Assembly: GCA_017590115.1 (NCBI GenBank)
Contig: JAGGNK010006559.1
Coordinates: 4,075,642-4,139,641 of the forward strand
Length of the DNA: 64,000 bases
Direction: 5' to 3'
Source of the DNA: Montifringilla adamsi
Taxonomy: Eukaryota > Chordata > Aves > Passeriformes > Passeridae
Position numbers and translations under genes: made by a program. The notes beneath the pieces are model-generated. The model was not told the DNA's origin. It made no database searches and was given only the letters and a program-made list of their open reading frames with translations. The stretch's first letter is position 1; each line of letters opens with the position of its first letter. Positions 36,201 to 49,500 of this stretch are shown one piece after another.

Positions 36201-39087
36201 GACATGCTGGGTGCTACATGGTGCATGACTCACATTCCTAATGAAGATTTTGTAACAAAACTGGCAGTATCCTAAGTATATCTACAGCATTTTCAACAGA
36301 TGACTTGGTAAACTCTGCATAATGGAAAATAACAACCTTAAGATGGAAAACCATCCTCTGAATATCAGGTTGTTTCTTCAGATGGACCTTGCCTTTTTCC
36401 ATTTATTAGTTAAAAAACTACTGTGACTGAAAATCAATTCTCAATATGAAAAAATTCCTTTCAACAAATTTTGTGAACAAGTAAAGAGTATTTTTTATTT
36501 TAATTTTCCCAACCAATAGAAACATACTCCCTAACCCATTAGAAAAATTCTTCTCCTATTTGGAACTTTGTTACTATTCACTTTTCAAGTTCCCTTTTTG
36601 TTAACTCTGTGTCTCTAAAGTTCTTCTATTTAAAATGCAGTAGTATTTATAAAATAACATATTCAGCGATGGATAATTCAGAGATTTTTTTTAACATAAG
36701 CTGTTGAGGAAGTGATTAATAAATGCACTGGGAGAATAAGCAATTAATGTCTTTGGCACTGTCTCTGTAGAATGTTGGCTGAATGTCTGAATGTGTTCAC
36801 TTTGTTCCTTTGCGGCCTGAACTGTTGCTTAGTAATATTGGCTTCTGTCTGCTACATTACAGAAGACATGAGTTCAGAGATGCTTTCATTCTAGGTTATT
36901 GAACTCAAAACACCAGAACAATACAGTATCTGTCCTCCAGCACTTGAATTACTCTTAGTCGTAGCAACCACTGGTAATACGAACATCAAATGTGTAGATT
37001 TGCATGTTTTTGGTTAGTACATTTTGTGTTCTGGACCTCCTTCACAAACCATGCCTGTCTAGGTGTTTAGCATCTGACTGCCATGCTGAATCCATCACTA
37101 AATGGTAGCTTTCACTCAATTATGCTGGCACTCAAAACTTTTCAGTACGGCACATTATAGGCATTGCTTGGGTGGTCAGAGTGTCCATGCATAAACCCCA
37201 GCCTGCAATTTGCAAAGAAATCTTCACATGGGAGGAGCATTCATTTAAACTGACATAGACTTCTCCACTGAGGTTCCACTTATCAAAAAGTTAAAAACAA
37301 AGTGATGAGTCAAGTGTAAAGACTTGGAGAAATGAAAGCTTGTCATGAAAATTCAAATCATTACTCTGAATGCTGGATTAATGTTATTAATCATTTTTCA
37401 ATTAGACTTCTGGCCTCAAGCAATCAAACTACTTCAGTTGTGTCAGCACTAAAAATGGGTAAGTTTTCCTAAGAAGTAGGCACAATAGATGTTATTTAAA
37501 AATAATTTTAACAGGAAAAAAAAAACCTTCAGTAAAAAAGCCTTTACTTGGCATGCAACTACAATGACTACTGGCTTTCTGTCTAAGAGAGTATGACTTG
37601 ATGGGTTTTTAAATAGCTTCCTAGCATTTTTTTCTGAATGGCCTGAAGAAATAAAACTGTGAGACTGATTTTCCATTTGCAACCAGAATGAGTCACAACT
37701 AAAGATCTTTAATGCACTCTTTGTACAAAACATCATATCATGACATCACTGCAGATAATTCGTATTCATTGCAAATTACTTTTATAAAGAAATTGCTATT
37801 ACAATTACAAAATTCTTGGTAAAATAGAGCTTCATCAAATATCTTCACCATTGCTTTCACCTGATTTTGCTTTCACTTCTAGACTGGTAAAAATTAGCCC
37901 TGTTACTTGGCTGAATGTTTTGTGGCTTTCTGTAAATGCAGATTTTCAATTGAAGTTTTATGGTACCAGATGAACAATTCAGTGAAACCTCTAAACCAGG
38001 CCTGAATCTAACAAGTATCTACTGCTCTGCTGATTACAGCTTCTGCCAAAACTTTCAAAACAATCACATCAGGAGAAGAAACATAGATACCAATATCATA
38101 TCCTGCTTACTGAACTGAAAGAAGAGCCTTCCCACACATTGGTTAGAATTACTATTGTGCAATACCTTCACTGAGTCCCAGAATCAATAAACACGGTGTA
38201 TTTAGGTTGGCCAAGCCAAAAAAAAAATTGTACAGTAACCTGTGTGATTTACCAGAGCTAATTGCAACAACAACCAAAGTTTCCTTACATCCCCATTATC
38301 CCCAGTCACACTCCAATAACACCATTTATATCTGGGAAGATTTTTTCCTCAAGAATAATTATCAGAAAGTGTTCTGTAGCAATTTCCAGTGTATCCTAGT
38401 AGTGCATTGCAACGGACATTGAAACCAGGAAGGTCAAAGAAGGTCCAAGTCATAGAACTGCTGCCATGGTAAGAGGGCATATCTACTTCAGCTCCCGAAG
38501 GTCCAGCTTAAGGTAATGCATGAGGCTGTAGTTACTGGCCTATAGCCAATCTACCTCATCTATACAAGCAGCTACCTTTCCTGACTCTTATTTGCTCACT
38601 ATCAAAATTAAAATTTCTTTTTCTATAGCTACATTTCCCCCCAATACTTTCTTCCACTTTAAAGGTAAAAAAATATACAGTTGACAAGTTTCAACTTGTG
38701 ATGGGCATAAAACTGTTGAAAACCACACAGTACCTCGAAATCCTAAGCATTAGAATACAGAAATCCTGGTGAATGAAGGATTTTGTATGTAAAAATTTGA
38801 ACTGGTTTCGTGTCTCTTCTGAAACCAATTCACAGATGTGTCATTCCATACAGGGAGATGAACTGAAGTGCCATAAGTGACAATTTCATTGGCGATACTG
38901 AAGTGGAAGCTATTATTACTCAAAACCAGAGGGATTGATATACAATACCAAGGAGGATGGTTGGTGTTTGTAGAGCTGTTCCCAATGCCATAAGTGTCTC
39001 AGAAGCACAACAAGCAAGTGTAGCCTCCTTGCAACAATCTAGACTGAGATGTCCTATGTACTTCTGGGTTGTGTTTCTCTATGATGT
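33244..39087. other. Long unique AT-rich stretch, no TE or gene recognised
   Basis: Nearly 6 kb with no CR1, LTR or other family that I can see. It contains a perfect 9-bp inverted repeat (34820-34844). Non-repetitive patches rich in homeodomain-type cores occur at about 34780-34930, 35695-35760 and 36700-36850. No open frame exceeds about 95 codons. Confidence 0.45.
34820..34844. repeat. Perfect 9-bp inverted repeat, 7-nt loop
   Basis: AGCCTTACT (34820-34828) pairs with AGTAAGGCT (34836-34844) across TTAGTGC. It sits in a compact, mixed-composition patch. Confidence 0.9.
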
Positions 39088-39111
39088 AAAAAAAAAAAAA
39101 AAAAAAAAAAA
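39088..39111 (+). repeat. A24 homopolymer
   Basis: 24 consecutive A residues. There is no AATAAA just upstream and no obvious target-site duplication, so retroposition is not supported. Confidence 0.95.
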
Positions 39112-40057
39112 GTATCAGAATAATTTGTGCGCATTTAATTATGGCAGACAAGCATATTGAGACAGTTAAAACAGTTTTTAAAGTAATCATAAGATATTAA
39201 AGAAATTATAAATATCCCAACTCGAATATCAATAGACTTTAAAAAAAATTCCTGAAGAACCAAAAAAATTAGCAGTTTGTCTTTTTTTCAACCACAGAGT
39301 TTAAAACTGTGTCTCTGAAAGTCAATTTCATATGCAGGGCTCTCATGGTCATATATTCTACAGAGCATCTACACAACCTGTACTTCTCCAAATCACAGCT
39401 ATTTGAATGCTATAAAGGGGTCCTTTTCACTCCATTTTAACTGTCCTTTTTAGTATTTTAAGTTAGCTGCATGCATATACACAAGTTCACAATGCTTCTG
39501 AACACAAAATTTGGGTATAACGATACAGCAATTTTGCCTGTGCAAGACTGCATATATAGGGGTAGTGATGTGACAGTCCACTGCAATAGGACAGTCCTGG
39601 TTTTCTCAGTGTCTTTAGCAAGCTCTTCAAATGCAAGTGAAGTTTGCATTCTGTCACCAGCAGAGGGTTCTGCAGTGAAGGAGGATTAATAATTCTCTTT
39701 CTTTTGCCTTTCCCAAATTGTTTGTGTTTCCACAATCTGCAAATAAATTGCATGGTTTAGATTGCCAATGACTCACTTTCTTTGAGTATCAGACACGCAA
39801 GAGGAGGTCAGAAATCCTAACTGCACTAATTACAACACAATTACTGATTCATTTCACCTCCCTTTAACTATCCAGAGGGCTGTACAGAACCAGCTGGAGT
39901 GTCTATGTATTCATAAGATACACATTTATTTTTGTCATGTGAGGGAGATATGTGATGGGTTTGGTGGTGGGAGACTGGATCACCGTTTTTTAATGGATTA
40001 ATTTAATGACTGAATTTCTTTTAACAATTCTCCATAGTGAGAATGTGGGAATAGCTT
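39112..40057. other. Unique DNA
   Basis: No element or gene recognised. Overlapping open frames on both strands at 39471-39753 are short and carry no known motif. Confidence 0.5.
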
Positions 40058-40127
40058 GTTTTTTTTGTTTTTTTTTTGGTTTTTTTTTTTTTTTTTTTTA
40101 ATAATAATAATAAAAATATATATATAT
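40058..40127. repeat. T-rich, ATA and AT low-complexity tract
   Basis: T runs broken by G lead to T20 (40080-40099), then a short (ATA)n and (AT)n. On the minus strand this contributes the lysine-rich C-terminal part of a 176-codon open frame (40021-40551). Confidence 0.93.
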
Positions 40128-43100
40128 GCACAATGTCAGGAACAGTAAGTCTTAGATCATTGGTTGGACTTCCCATATACTGTAGTGACCCCTGCATTAA
40201 AGAGCAGCACCATAATAGTATCAGGAGTCTTTTTTGATGGCAATGCATTAATGGAACAAAGCCCTGATTCACAGCATAAGTGCATGTGGAAAAAAAAAAA
40301 AGCCAGCTAAAGCAGGGGGAATGCTCCCAAAGCAGGAAATGCTTTAATACCAGAGGCAGCTGAGCTCCCTCAATAGAGCTCACTTTGACTGCAGGATGAA
40401 GGGATGGATAAGAAATGGAATTCAGTAGGGACTGAATTAGATTGGTAGGAAAATGTGTCAAATATTTTGATTTAAGTTTTGTTTTGCACAACCAATGGAC
40501 TGTCCTTAGAGAGTTAAATAGGTTTTCATATATAATGGCATAATGGTGCATTTCTGATTAGAATAAAATTCACCCAAAAAGTCAAGAAAAATTGCATCCT
40601 TACAACAAATCAATACTTCAAAGTCTATGTTGCAGGATATTTTTTCAGTACACACAAAACAGCAGTTAGGCAGTTTTCAGAAAGAGTATCCCCCTTTGAT
40701 TTTTAAAGCTCCATGCATGAACAGAGAAGACGATATGGAACTTCATAATGTTAATTTACTTGCAAAATGGATCATGGTTTTCAGGAGAGAGGTAAAAATA
40801 ATTTACCAACTTGGTCATCTGGGCACAAAGTCTAAATGCCAAACTTCCAAAAATCTAGAAAGGCACATGCAAGGAGAGATGGAAAAGAAGTTCAGAGGTA
40901 CTAAAAGGTAATTAAATGTTTATGTTCCAATGGATTTCAACTGAGATGACTGTTAGAAAGATGTTCTATTTGAATGTCTGAAAAATATGATATTTCACAA
41001 CCCCTCCTCCTCAGTTTCTTGGTATTTTTAATTAACCAGATGATATGCCTCATTATAGATTTCTGCTCTGGGAACATATGCAAATTCTAATTCTTTCAGC
41101 AGGAAAAGAGATGGAATCTTAAATTTCTAACCATTGTTACAGTACTCTGATGGTCTGCATAGGTTTACAAAAATGTCATTCAGGTGACCTAAACTGAACC
41201 AACATTAGCACCTATCTACTAGCTCATCCCTTGATGTACTTATGCTGTGAGAAATGGGAAACGTTACCAGGGAAAAATCACTAAAGCCTTTTTACCCTGT
41301 CCTAGTCTACAGTGCAATATCAGATATTTTAAGTGCTTCATGCTGACTGCCTCTCTTGTTGAGGAATACTACAATCAATAGTTCAAATGCCAGTTTCCCA
41401 AGTTCCATCTCACTCTATCTTTTCAATTGAAAAGTAACTCTATTTTACCTTTTAAAAACACTTACTTATTGACAGAGTAACTCTCTCAAACTGTTATCCA
41501 ACAGAGGTTGGATGAAAAGGTATTACAATTTCTAGAAGCATACTTAGTCAGAAAGAGTCAAAGTGCATACATATGTGGAACAGTCTTGCCCAAAGCAAGG
41601 CTGTTTTGAATTCTGCAGCTGCCCATGCATGACATTTGCTCTCATATGTGAATATTTCCTTGTCAAACACACAAAACCACCTCAATCTGAATCCATTTCA
41701 TAGAATATCTCTCCCACTGTTTATTTTACCCGTTTATCCACAGTCTAATATGGCCATATTTGTGCAGAGAATGATGCATAATGTTCCTGAGACAGGAAGT
41801 TTTATGCTGTTACTGCCCCCTTTTAGATACTGCAAGAGTAGCAATAATGGGGGGGATGAACTGGCCACAGGATGATAACTGCCTTAAAAATAGTCCCTCA
41901 AAAAAGGGGAAAGAGGATGAAAGAAAAAGAAGGATGGAACATTACAGAGGAATTCAATCAAACAATGAAAGAAAACACAATTAAGCTCAGGAGGTAAGAA
42001 CCTTGCTTATACTATCATTTATCAATGGAAAATAACCTCAGTTTAGGGTAATCTACTGTTTTCAGAACTGCTTAAGTGCAAAACGCCTAAAACTTGCAAG
42101 AAACATGATACTGGGTTTGTCTAGATTGCTCCAGACTGCAGCACTTTGTAGGTATTTTTGAGCTAGTTTGAAATAGTTTGTCACAGTATCACAAGGTGCA
42201 GTAAGAAGATCTAAGCTCTGAGCTCCATGTTGATAAAATGTAATTATGTTAGTACTTGAGCAGCTGACTATAAGTTTGCAGTTGGAGAAATGATTATATT
42301 GATGTTGGACTAGCTGGAGCAGTCGTAGTGGAAAATGCTAAGCCCTTAAACATTCACATTGATACCGTGCTTAGAAGAACCCAGCAGGATAACAGAAAAT
42401 GTTTTGTTTAAGCTCATGGGCAAAAGCATAATTCAGATGTGAGCAGCAGGAGAAGGAATGACAGAATTTTTTCCCAAGTTGTGCATTTTTTGGGAAGTAC
42501 CACATATACCCGAGGTACTCCTGCAAAAATCCTTCCCTGTATACCTGTACACTCTACTCATCAACAACATAAGGAGATCATCAAATCTTAACCTCCTCAG
42601 AAACCAAACCACTGACCCATATGCTCTGGGGAAGGAAGAAACTTCCTAAGCATTGTTCACGTGCCAAAACCTGTATTTCCAAGAAGACTTTGCAGGGGTG
42701 GAGCTGCCTGGGACAGGAACTGCTCACTCGGTTGCACACATCTCGCACACAACATGCAAGCTCAGACCACTGAAAAGCAGACCTCTCTCCCTCTTCCCCC
42801 TCGTCCCGCAGCAAAGTCTTTCATTAGAGGAATGTTATGATAAAATTTACTTTGAAGTCTTTCTAGCCTCACTATTTTTAACAGATGACTCAAACATACT
42901 GTTCCAGCAGTAGCAACGTAGAAATGTGCTTTTCCACCTGCAACTTCCTCTCAGCTGCTCACAAGCCCCTTCCTGTTGGATTTGACAACTCAGCTACACC
43001 CGTAGCCCCTCCGTAATCCTACCCCAATGAACGCAGTTTAGCTTGAACTCTTTTATTGTTTCTTCATTGTTGACTTTTTTCTTGTTCTTTTACTTTTGAA

Positions 43101-44402
43101 GATGCCCTTTTTTGAGAGTAGAAGACTGGGGAGCAGCCAAGCTTCATAACTGTTACTTGATTTGATTTCACTAAGCATCATCCAAACTATGCTCTCCTCT
43201 GAATGACAAAGAAAAGCTGCTATATCAGAAAAAGGATTAGCTGCTTGCAAAATAAAACAAGAAGCAATTACAGATGACAGGATCTCACATCTAAGGTCTT
43301 TTAGACACATAATCTCTGAAATAAAAATAGCTGAATTCATTGTCCCTTACAGTCATTTTAAAAGCTCTTTTGAAATACTACACTATTTCTTTTAATTGTA
43401 TTGAATAGGCATAACATTTTACAAAGGCTGAACAAACTTAAGGTCTACCACAACAAAAATGAGCAATTTATCATTTATGAAGGGGATAATTCACAGTTAT
43501 CTCAAAATTTTTTTAACAGTTTGATTTTCTTGCACTTTGGATTGACACCTATGTGCTCAAATCAAATCATCTTTCTGTGACAAAGTAAATAAAAGCTCTT
43601 TCATGCAATCAAGATGTTAAAGAAAATGACATATATATTAATGTTTCTGAAGTTATTTTCATATAATTATATTAAAGATGTAATTATGAATCCTAACATT
43701 TCAAATTCATATTTGCAAGTACTGCTCATGTCCAAATAATGTATCTGAAAAAAAGTAATGAAAGGGTAGAGATGTAAATATATCACGATTTCATAAATAG
43801 AGCTTCTGGGGATATTTAATGATAATCATATTCCCTGCACATTATACAATCAGTAAAATCACATCTGAAAGAGTATGAAAAATAAAGGAATTTCATAAGA
43901 AACCCCTCAAAAGCTGTCAGAAATTCAATTTTTCCTGTATAGTAGTTGAATAAAATTAAAGATCAACCACACAATCACCAGTGAAAATATAGCTGTTCTT
44001 TAACTCCTTTTTAAATGAAACAATGAAACTGAATGCGTATTCACACTCATCAACTTCAGTATATCAGGGAAATATCAATTATTTCCTAAAATGCAAATGG
44101 AGAGAGGTCTTACCTTTATACCATCTGAATTTGAAGTTATAGGTATTCTGACAAGACTGCAACTTGCCTTGCCTGAGAAAGAAAGCCAAGTTTCCCACAT
44201 TTCAACATGGATGCTGAGAATACAGGGCTAAAGACCTCTGCAATAGATTATCACATCTGACACATTTAATCAGTTTTGACACACAGGCCTCTTCCCTTTG
44301 CCAGTTTAAAAAAGATTGTCCTTGAAGAGGCAAACAAACTCTGGGCTTCTGGAGAAACAAAGATTACTGTAAATCCAGGTGAGGGAGCATATCTTCCCAC
44401 AG

Positions 44403-44405
<3 letters not shown>
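40128..44405. other. Unique AT-rich DNA, no gene supported
   Basis: The block includes most of the longest open frame in the window (40021-40551 minus, 176 codons), which has no recognisable domain, plus short frames such as 40627-40911 (plus) and 43053-43340 (minus). No transposable element is recognised. Confidence 0.45.

Positions 44406-44438
<33 letters not shown>
44406..44438 (-). repeat. T33 homopolymer (A33 on the minus strand)
   Basis: 33 consecutive T residues, the longest homopolymer in the window. No SINE-like or processed-transcript body is recognisable to its right on the minus strand. Confidence 0.95.
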
Positions 44439-44439
<1 letters not shown>

Positions 44440-46517
44440 TGCAGAAAACAGAGAAAAATTGCCTGTCACAAAGATTGTGTGCTCTGATCTGTCCTATTTT
44501 AAAGCTTTATAAATACAGCAATTCAAAGGACTGTTGCTTATAGCAACAAATATAGGATAGTACAGATGGAGAGGGGAAAAAAACATTACTGCAAACCGAT
44601 CATTGTGCTCAGCACATTTTCACCTCTGAGAGTATGTTGGGGTTTGATAAAGGAAGAAAATGGCAAACATTAATATTGCAGTAATGAGGGGTAGGCTTGT
44701 TGGTGTTCACATACCCTAAGTCACCCTGAGGACGCATCCTATAATTTAAACACAGGCACTTATCTCTCAAAAGTGTGTCTCAAACCTATTGACTGATAAG
44801 GTATAATTTTTTAAACAGGCAGCAAATAAATTCACTGTCAGCTAATTAGCTCACTGTATTTCCTTTTCATTAGAGATAAATATTTCCAAGCATTAGGCAG
44901 TAAATATTTCTGAGGAAAAAAAAGTTCTGACTAAAGATTAACCCTTCCCTAAAACCACAGCAAGTTGAACGGCTATGATTGTGCCAGCATATGTTTGGCT
45001 GAGAGAAAATAATACAATATATAATAATGTATAATCATTAACTAAGAAAACAAATTTTTTTAATGGTCCAGACATATTTGCCTTTGATCTAGTGCAGTAG
45101 GTAAGATTTTACTAGCTACAAAAATGACCTGACCAAAGTGTTCTCATAATTTGACACCAATAACAACATCAAAGGATCACAGTGTGCCAGTTCTCCAGCT
45201 AACTGGTAGGTTCAAAATGTCACCAGTGATCTGTTGGCACATCTTTCCTCTATGCAGCAATACAGGCACAGTAGTCCCCCATGTTCATTCTTCTGCAGCA
45301 AAGTCCAATACAGATAGTTGCTATTGATTCCCTCTTCCATCAAAACCACTGGTTATGCAAACTGGGTGCCCACTTTAATGAGCTGTTGGGCTGCTTCTGT
45401 ATTGCCTGTCCCCATCAGCCTTGCACATGCCAAACAAACAACCACGTGACAACTGAGTTTGCTTAAACATGATTCCTAAGAACTCAGCCAACACAGGAGA
45501 AGGAGCGCACAAAGGAATATAATGTAGTCCCCTCTCTCCCAGCAGCAGCCTCTTTTGTGAATTGCTTCATTTTTTTTGCATAATTACAGGGTAGAAGCCA
45601 TTGTTGACAAGTTTGAACAGTGAAATGGGTGTAATGTGTTGTACTGGAAAGCTGGTGACAACACATAGCTTGCGAAGGGGCATTGACTGTTATGCTAAAG
45701 TTTGTGAAATGCAAATTTTTGAACATTTTCAGGAAGGCAGATGACTTCTCTGGAAGCAACACAAACATAAAAAATGACTGCTTTCATTTTGCGATACTCT
45801 GAGACATGGAGGAACAAGGAAGTACAAGGGGCATGGCCATGGTACTGTGCCTGGTATTTGGCACATGTGACATCAACTGTTACAGGTCCCATGAAAATTA
45901 CAGGCATGTAAAAACAGAAGTGTTGGATATAAAGGTGAAATACAAAGCATTGGGAAATAGCCAAGACACAGTTTGCAAAAAGAAGTCATGCTTCCTTATG
46001 CAGCATGTGTTCTTTGGAGGGGTTTATGACCATGCGGATAAAAATTACCCATTCATCTATTCTGATGAATTTCTACGTTGATGTCAAGAATTACTATGAA
46101 AACATTCATCACAAAAGAAAAAATAGGGCCACTGAATTTTGGTACATAAGTTAGGAACTCAATCTTTACAAGCTCTCGTTGAGGCAGTCCACAGGTCAAG
46201 AGCACAACCTTGGGATCTGTCAAGCATTCCAGTATCCAGGTCTTCAAATGTAGGATGGTTTGAAGAAGTTCCTTCTTCTGGTTTAGAGCATTCCCTCACC
46301 TTCAGTGCTACTGTTCTGAAAGACGGATGGGAATCCTGTTCAGTAACACCACAGCACACAGACACACCACCACAACATCAGGTTTGTAACTAGCCATGAT
46401 GCTGTAGCTGAGTTCTGCTGTCCAAGCTAGACTGGGAAAGCCTGCTTGACACTGGTGCATGTCTATCTTTTCCTCATAGTATTTACTTGCCACAGACCCC
46501 TTCAAGAAAAATGAAAT
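44439..46517. other. Unique DNA, including a tract leading to an A25 run
   Basis: The stretch 45800-46517 is less AT-rich than its surroundings and holds overlapping plus-strand frames (45806-46081 and 46139-46393). It ends in ATGAAAT plus A25. It could be a retroposed transcript, but I recognise no parent gene and no target-site duplication. Confidence 0.35.
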
Positions 46518-46542
46518 AAAAAAAAAAAAAAAAAAAAAAAAA
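46518..46542 (+). repeat. A25 homopolymer
   Basis: 25 consecutive A residues preceded by AATGAAAT. There is no canonical AATAAA at the usual distance. Confidence 0.95.
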
Positions 46543-49500
46543 GAGTTTTCATTTGGAACAGTGAAGGAAGGAAGAAAGAACATAGGTTCAATCTGCTTAT
46601 TCTAAGCCTTTTTCACTGCATTTTGTTGGCTGCTTGAACTTGTGGTTGGAAAAGAGAATTCCATGTGAATTTTCTGTAGAGGATCTTCACCATTTGTTTG
46701 CCTCAGCAGGATTCTCTCTTACTGTGCAGCTCAGCAACTTCAAAATAATTGTTTTCTATCCATTCATTTGAAATTTTGGATGGCAGTCTTATTACCCAGA
46801 TTGCTATTATGACAGTATGCGGGTTTTTCAGTATGAATAGAGTATGTTTTGTTAATGTTTATATCCAATAATTCAGGAGCCAGCTGCTCCATAAATAAGA
46901 TGAAATCATCTTCACCATTTGAAAAAACAAGTAATCCAATATTAATCTTGTGGCTTCATTTCAGAAAATTTTATTCACCTATGAATGGTTACTAGCAGTC
47001 TGAGAAAAAAAGTGTATTTTCAATCAGTCTCTTCTTACAGGATTTCCGGCTTTAAAAGTTTTGGTGTACACCACATCTATCCATGTTTCTACATTTTGAT
47101 AAATGTAGTCTAGAAAAATCCATTTACCATCCAAAGTTGTTACAGTACATGCATATTAAAATATTATGTTAAACTATTTCATCAATAAATTACTGAAGCT
47201 GTTCTTTTTAGGCTTGAATCACAGGTGAAACACCTAAATGGCCACAGAAAATACACAGTTTTATATTTATTTTCCCCTTTCTATATAAGATGATGTCATT
47301 CACTATGCTCAGGACAGAGCTTGTTTCTCTCATTACCCTTCAGTCTGTTACAGGCTAGAGCCTAGGTAAAACATCTGAACAAATGGCAAAAATTCCCATA
47401 ATTCTCAAAAGTGACAAATATTGCAGTGAAGTCACAGCATAAAAGGGGCTCAAGAAGAGCACTGCACTTGCTGTGAGATAAAATTTCCCTGCCAAGGAAG
47501 ACAAAAGAATATTAATAGCTTTTGGGTCTGTGCTTAATGAAACACTTCCCAGACTACTTGCAAGCTCCTTTATTAGGAACAATAACCTTTTTTCCTGAGA
47601 TCAATGACACAGTTTTAATACAGAACACCTTATCAAGTGAAGTTTTTTCTATTTTTGTTGCTCTAGACAGTAAAACCTACAACAGTAGTGATTCAAATGT
47701 AAGCAATTTCCAGATGTAAAATATGTCTGCAACTATCATTCAAAAAAATTACCTTCAAATGTGCCAAGAATCGTAAGAATAGTTCCTAGTTTGAAGAACA
47801 TACCACTATAAATTCATGGCAATACAGTTAGATTTTAAACACAAAATACTTAAGAATTGAGACAAAGGCCACCACCAACAATCAGATCACAAAGGTTCAT
47901 CAGAGAACCATAGGTCAATATTGATGTTATTTTTGCTTACCTAGCTCTTCTTTTATTTCTTGCAGTCAGTTAAGAGAAAATTAGGGACAATTAATTGTGA
48001 TTGTTTTATAAAATATTTGAGAGTGATCACAGGAAAGAGTCTACACACTCTGTGACTAAGTTTCAGCTATAAACACAGGAAAAAAGTATGTAAAGGACAA
48101 AAAAACCCACATTAAACATGGGACTGAAACTGGAAATAAAAGAAGAAAAGGCAAAAATGATGTTAAGGACAAAAAGCACCAAACACAGCACTGAGGCTGT
48201 AAATATGAGTGCAGAAGAGGGAAGATGCAAAGACTTGCTAAAGATCAAAGTTCTCACTTTTAGAATAGCTCTAGAGAATTTACAGAAGTTTGAGAAAGCA
48301 ATACAAGAGTATTTTTCCACCTTTACTATTAATAGTAGAAACATGAAATTGTTTAGGAAAGTCATTTGGTGGCTGCACTACCATACTGAAATCTGTATTA
48401 CTAGGTACTTTAAATTTAATTGCTTGCTTTTACCTAGCATCCTTCTTAATTTTTCTTCTCCTAAACAAATTCATCTTTAAAACTGAGTGACTCAGCTGCT
48501 TCACTGAAAAGAATTGCGTCCCTGCCATACATCTTGTCCTGTAAAAATAAACTATGATGATAAGTGTTTCTATTTAATACAAAGCTTCTTGAAACAGGGC
48601 TTCTTTATTGGACTATCTTCCGCTTGTTTAACAAGAAGCAGTGTTTCTTATGATCTCCCCTCTTTCCATCCCCCAAAATTCCTGTCTGTCAGGTTACATT
48701 GAGAATTTCCCAGAGGTTGATCACCAGGACCTCATTCTCTGCATGCAGGAATACAGATTAGCTCAGTCTGACTATGCAGGCAAGCACTGGTCAACTTTCA
48801 CTTAATCTCCTGTGACGTGAATAAAGAAACACACTAAATTAGCTGTGTGGAATGATTGAATCACTACAGTCCAATGATCAAATGCCAGCACAGAGCTGCC
48901 ACAGAAGCTCAGGCCAGTAATGAAACTTTTCTGCTTTACTGAATCAGTTACTCTGGACTTCAGGTCATTCTTTTTAGCACTGTTCAGAAGCAGGAACTCA
49001 GCCCACCTGGAGAAAGAAGAAAAGGCACTACTTCTGTTTGCTGCCTTTTAAATAAAATGAAATACTTTTACAACAGGTTCTAAGAGCACACTTTTTCAAC
49101 ATGACCCAAACTCCATGACAAAATGGGATCATTTGCCTTTAATCTACTGGGTTAGCTGCTTGCAAAGCCACTTTTTAATTTCACGTTGCCGCAGAACAAA
49201 CAAAGCAAGCTGCTGCTGAATGTTAGCACAGAGTGTAAGTACTTGAAAGTGCTTCTAGAGAAAGAAATTAGGATGCGAAAATAAACATAATTTAATTCCA
49301 AATGCTTAAGTTTTGCATCAGGATGTCATACTATAGAAATGAAAACCCAAAATTTCCAAAATAAAGAAAGAATGTCTGTAAAAATGTTGATAATCTAGCC
49401 TAGAATCTCTTCATAAAACATGTGTGAGTGAAACAACCCAAAAGCTTTAATTTATTTTTAAAATCATAGCCAACTTTATATTTACTATCACCATGGAGAA

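Noticed and set aside
44406..44512. T33 as the poly(A) tail of a minus-strand SINE or processed transcript
   Set aside because: No tRNA-, 7SL- or 5S-like head and no target-site duplication were found beside it.
48118..48480. 120-codon plus-strand frame with a helical-looking lysine/glutamate-rich start
   Set aside because: At this base composition about one such frame is expected by chance in the window. It has no domain, no splice-like context and no neighbouring exon signal.
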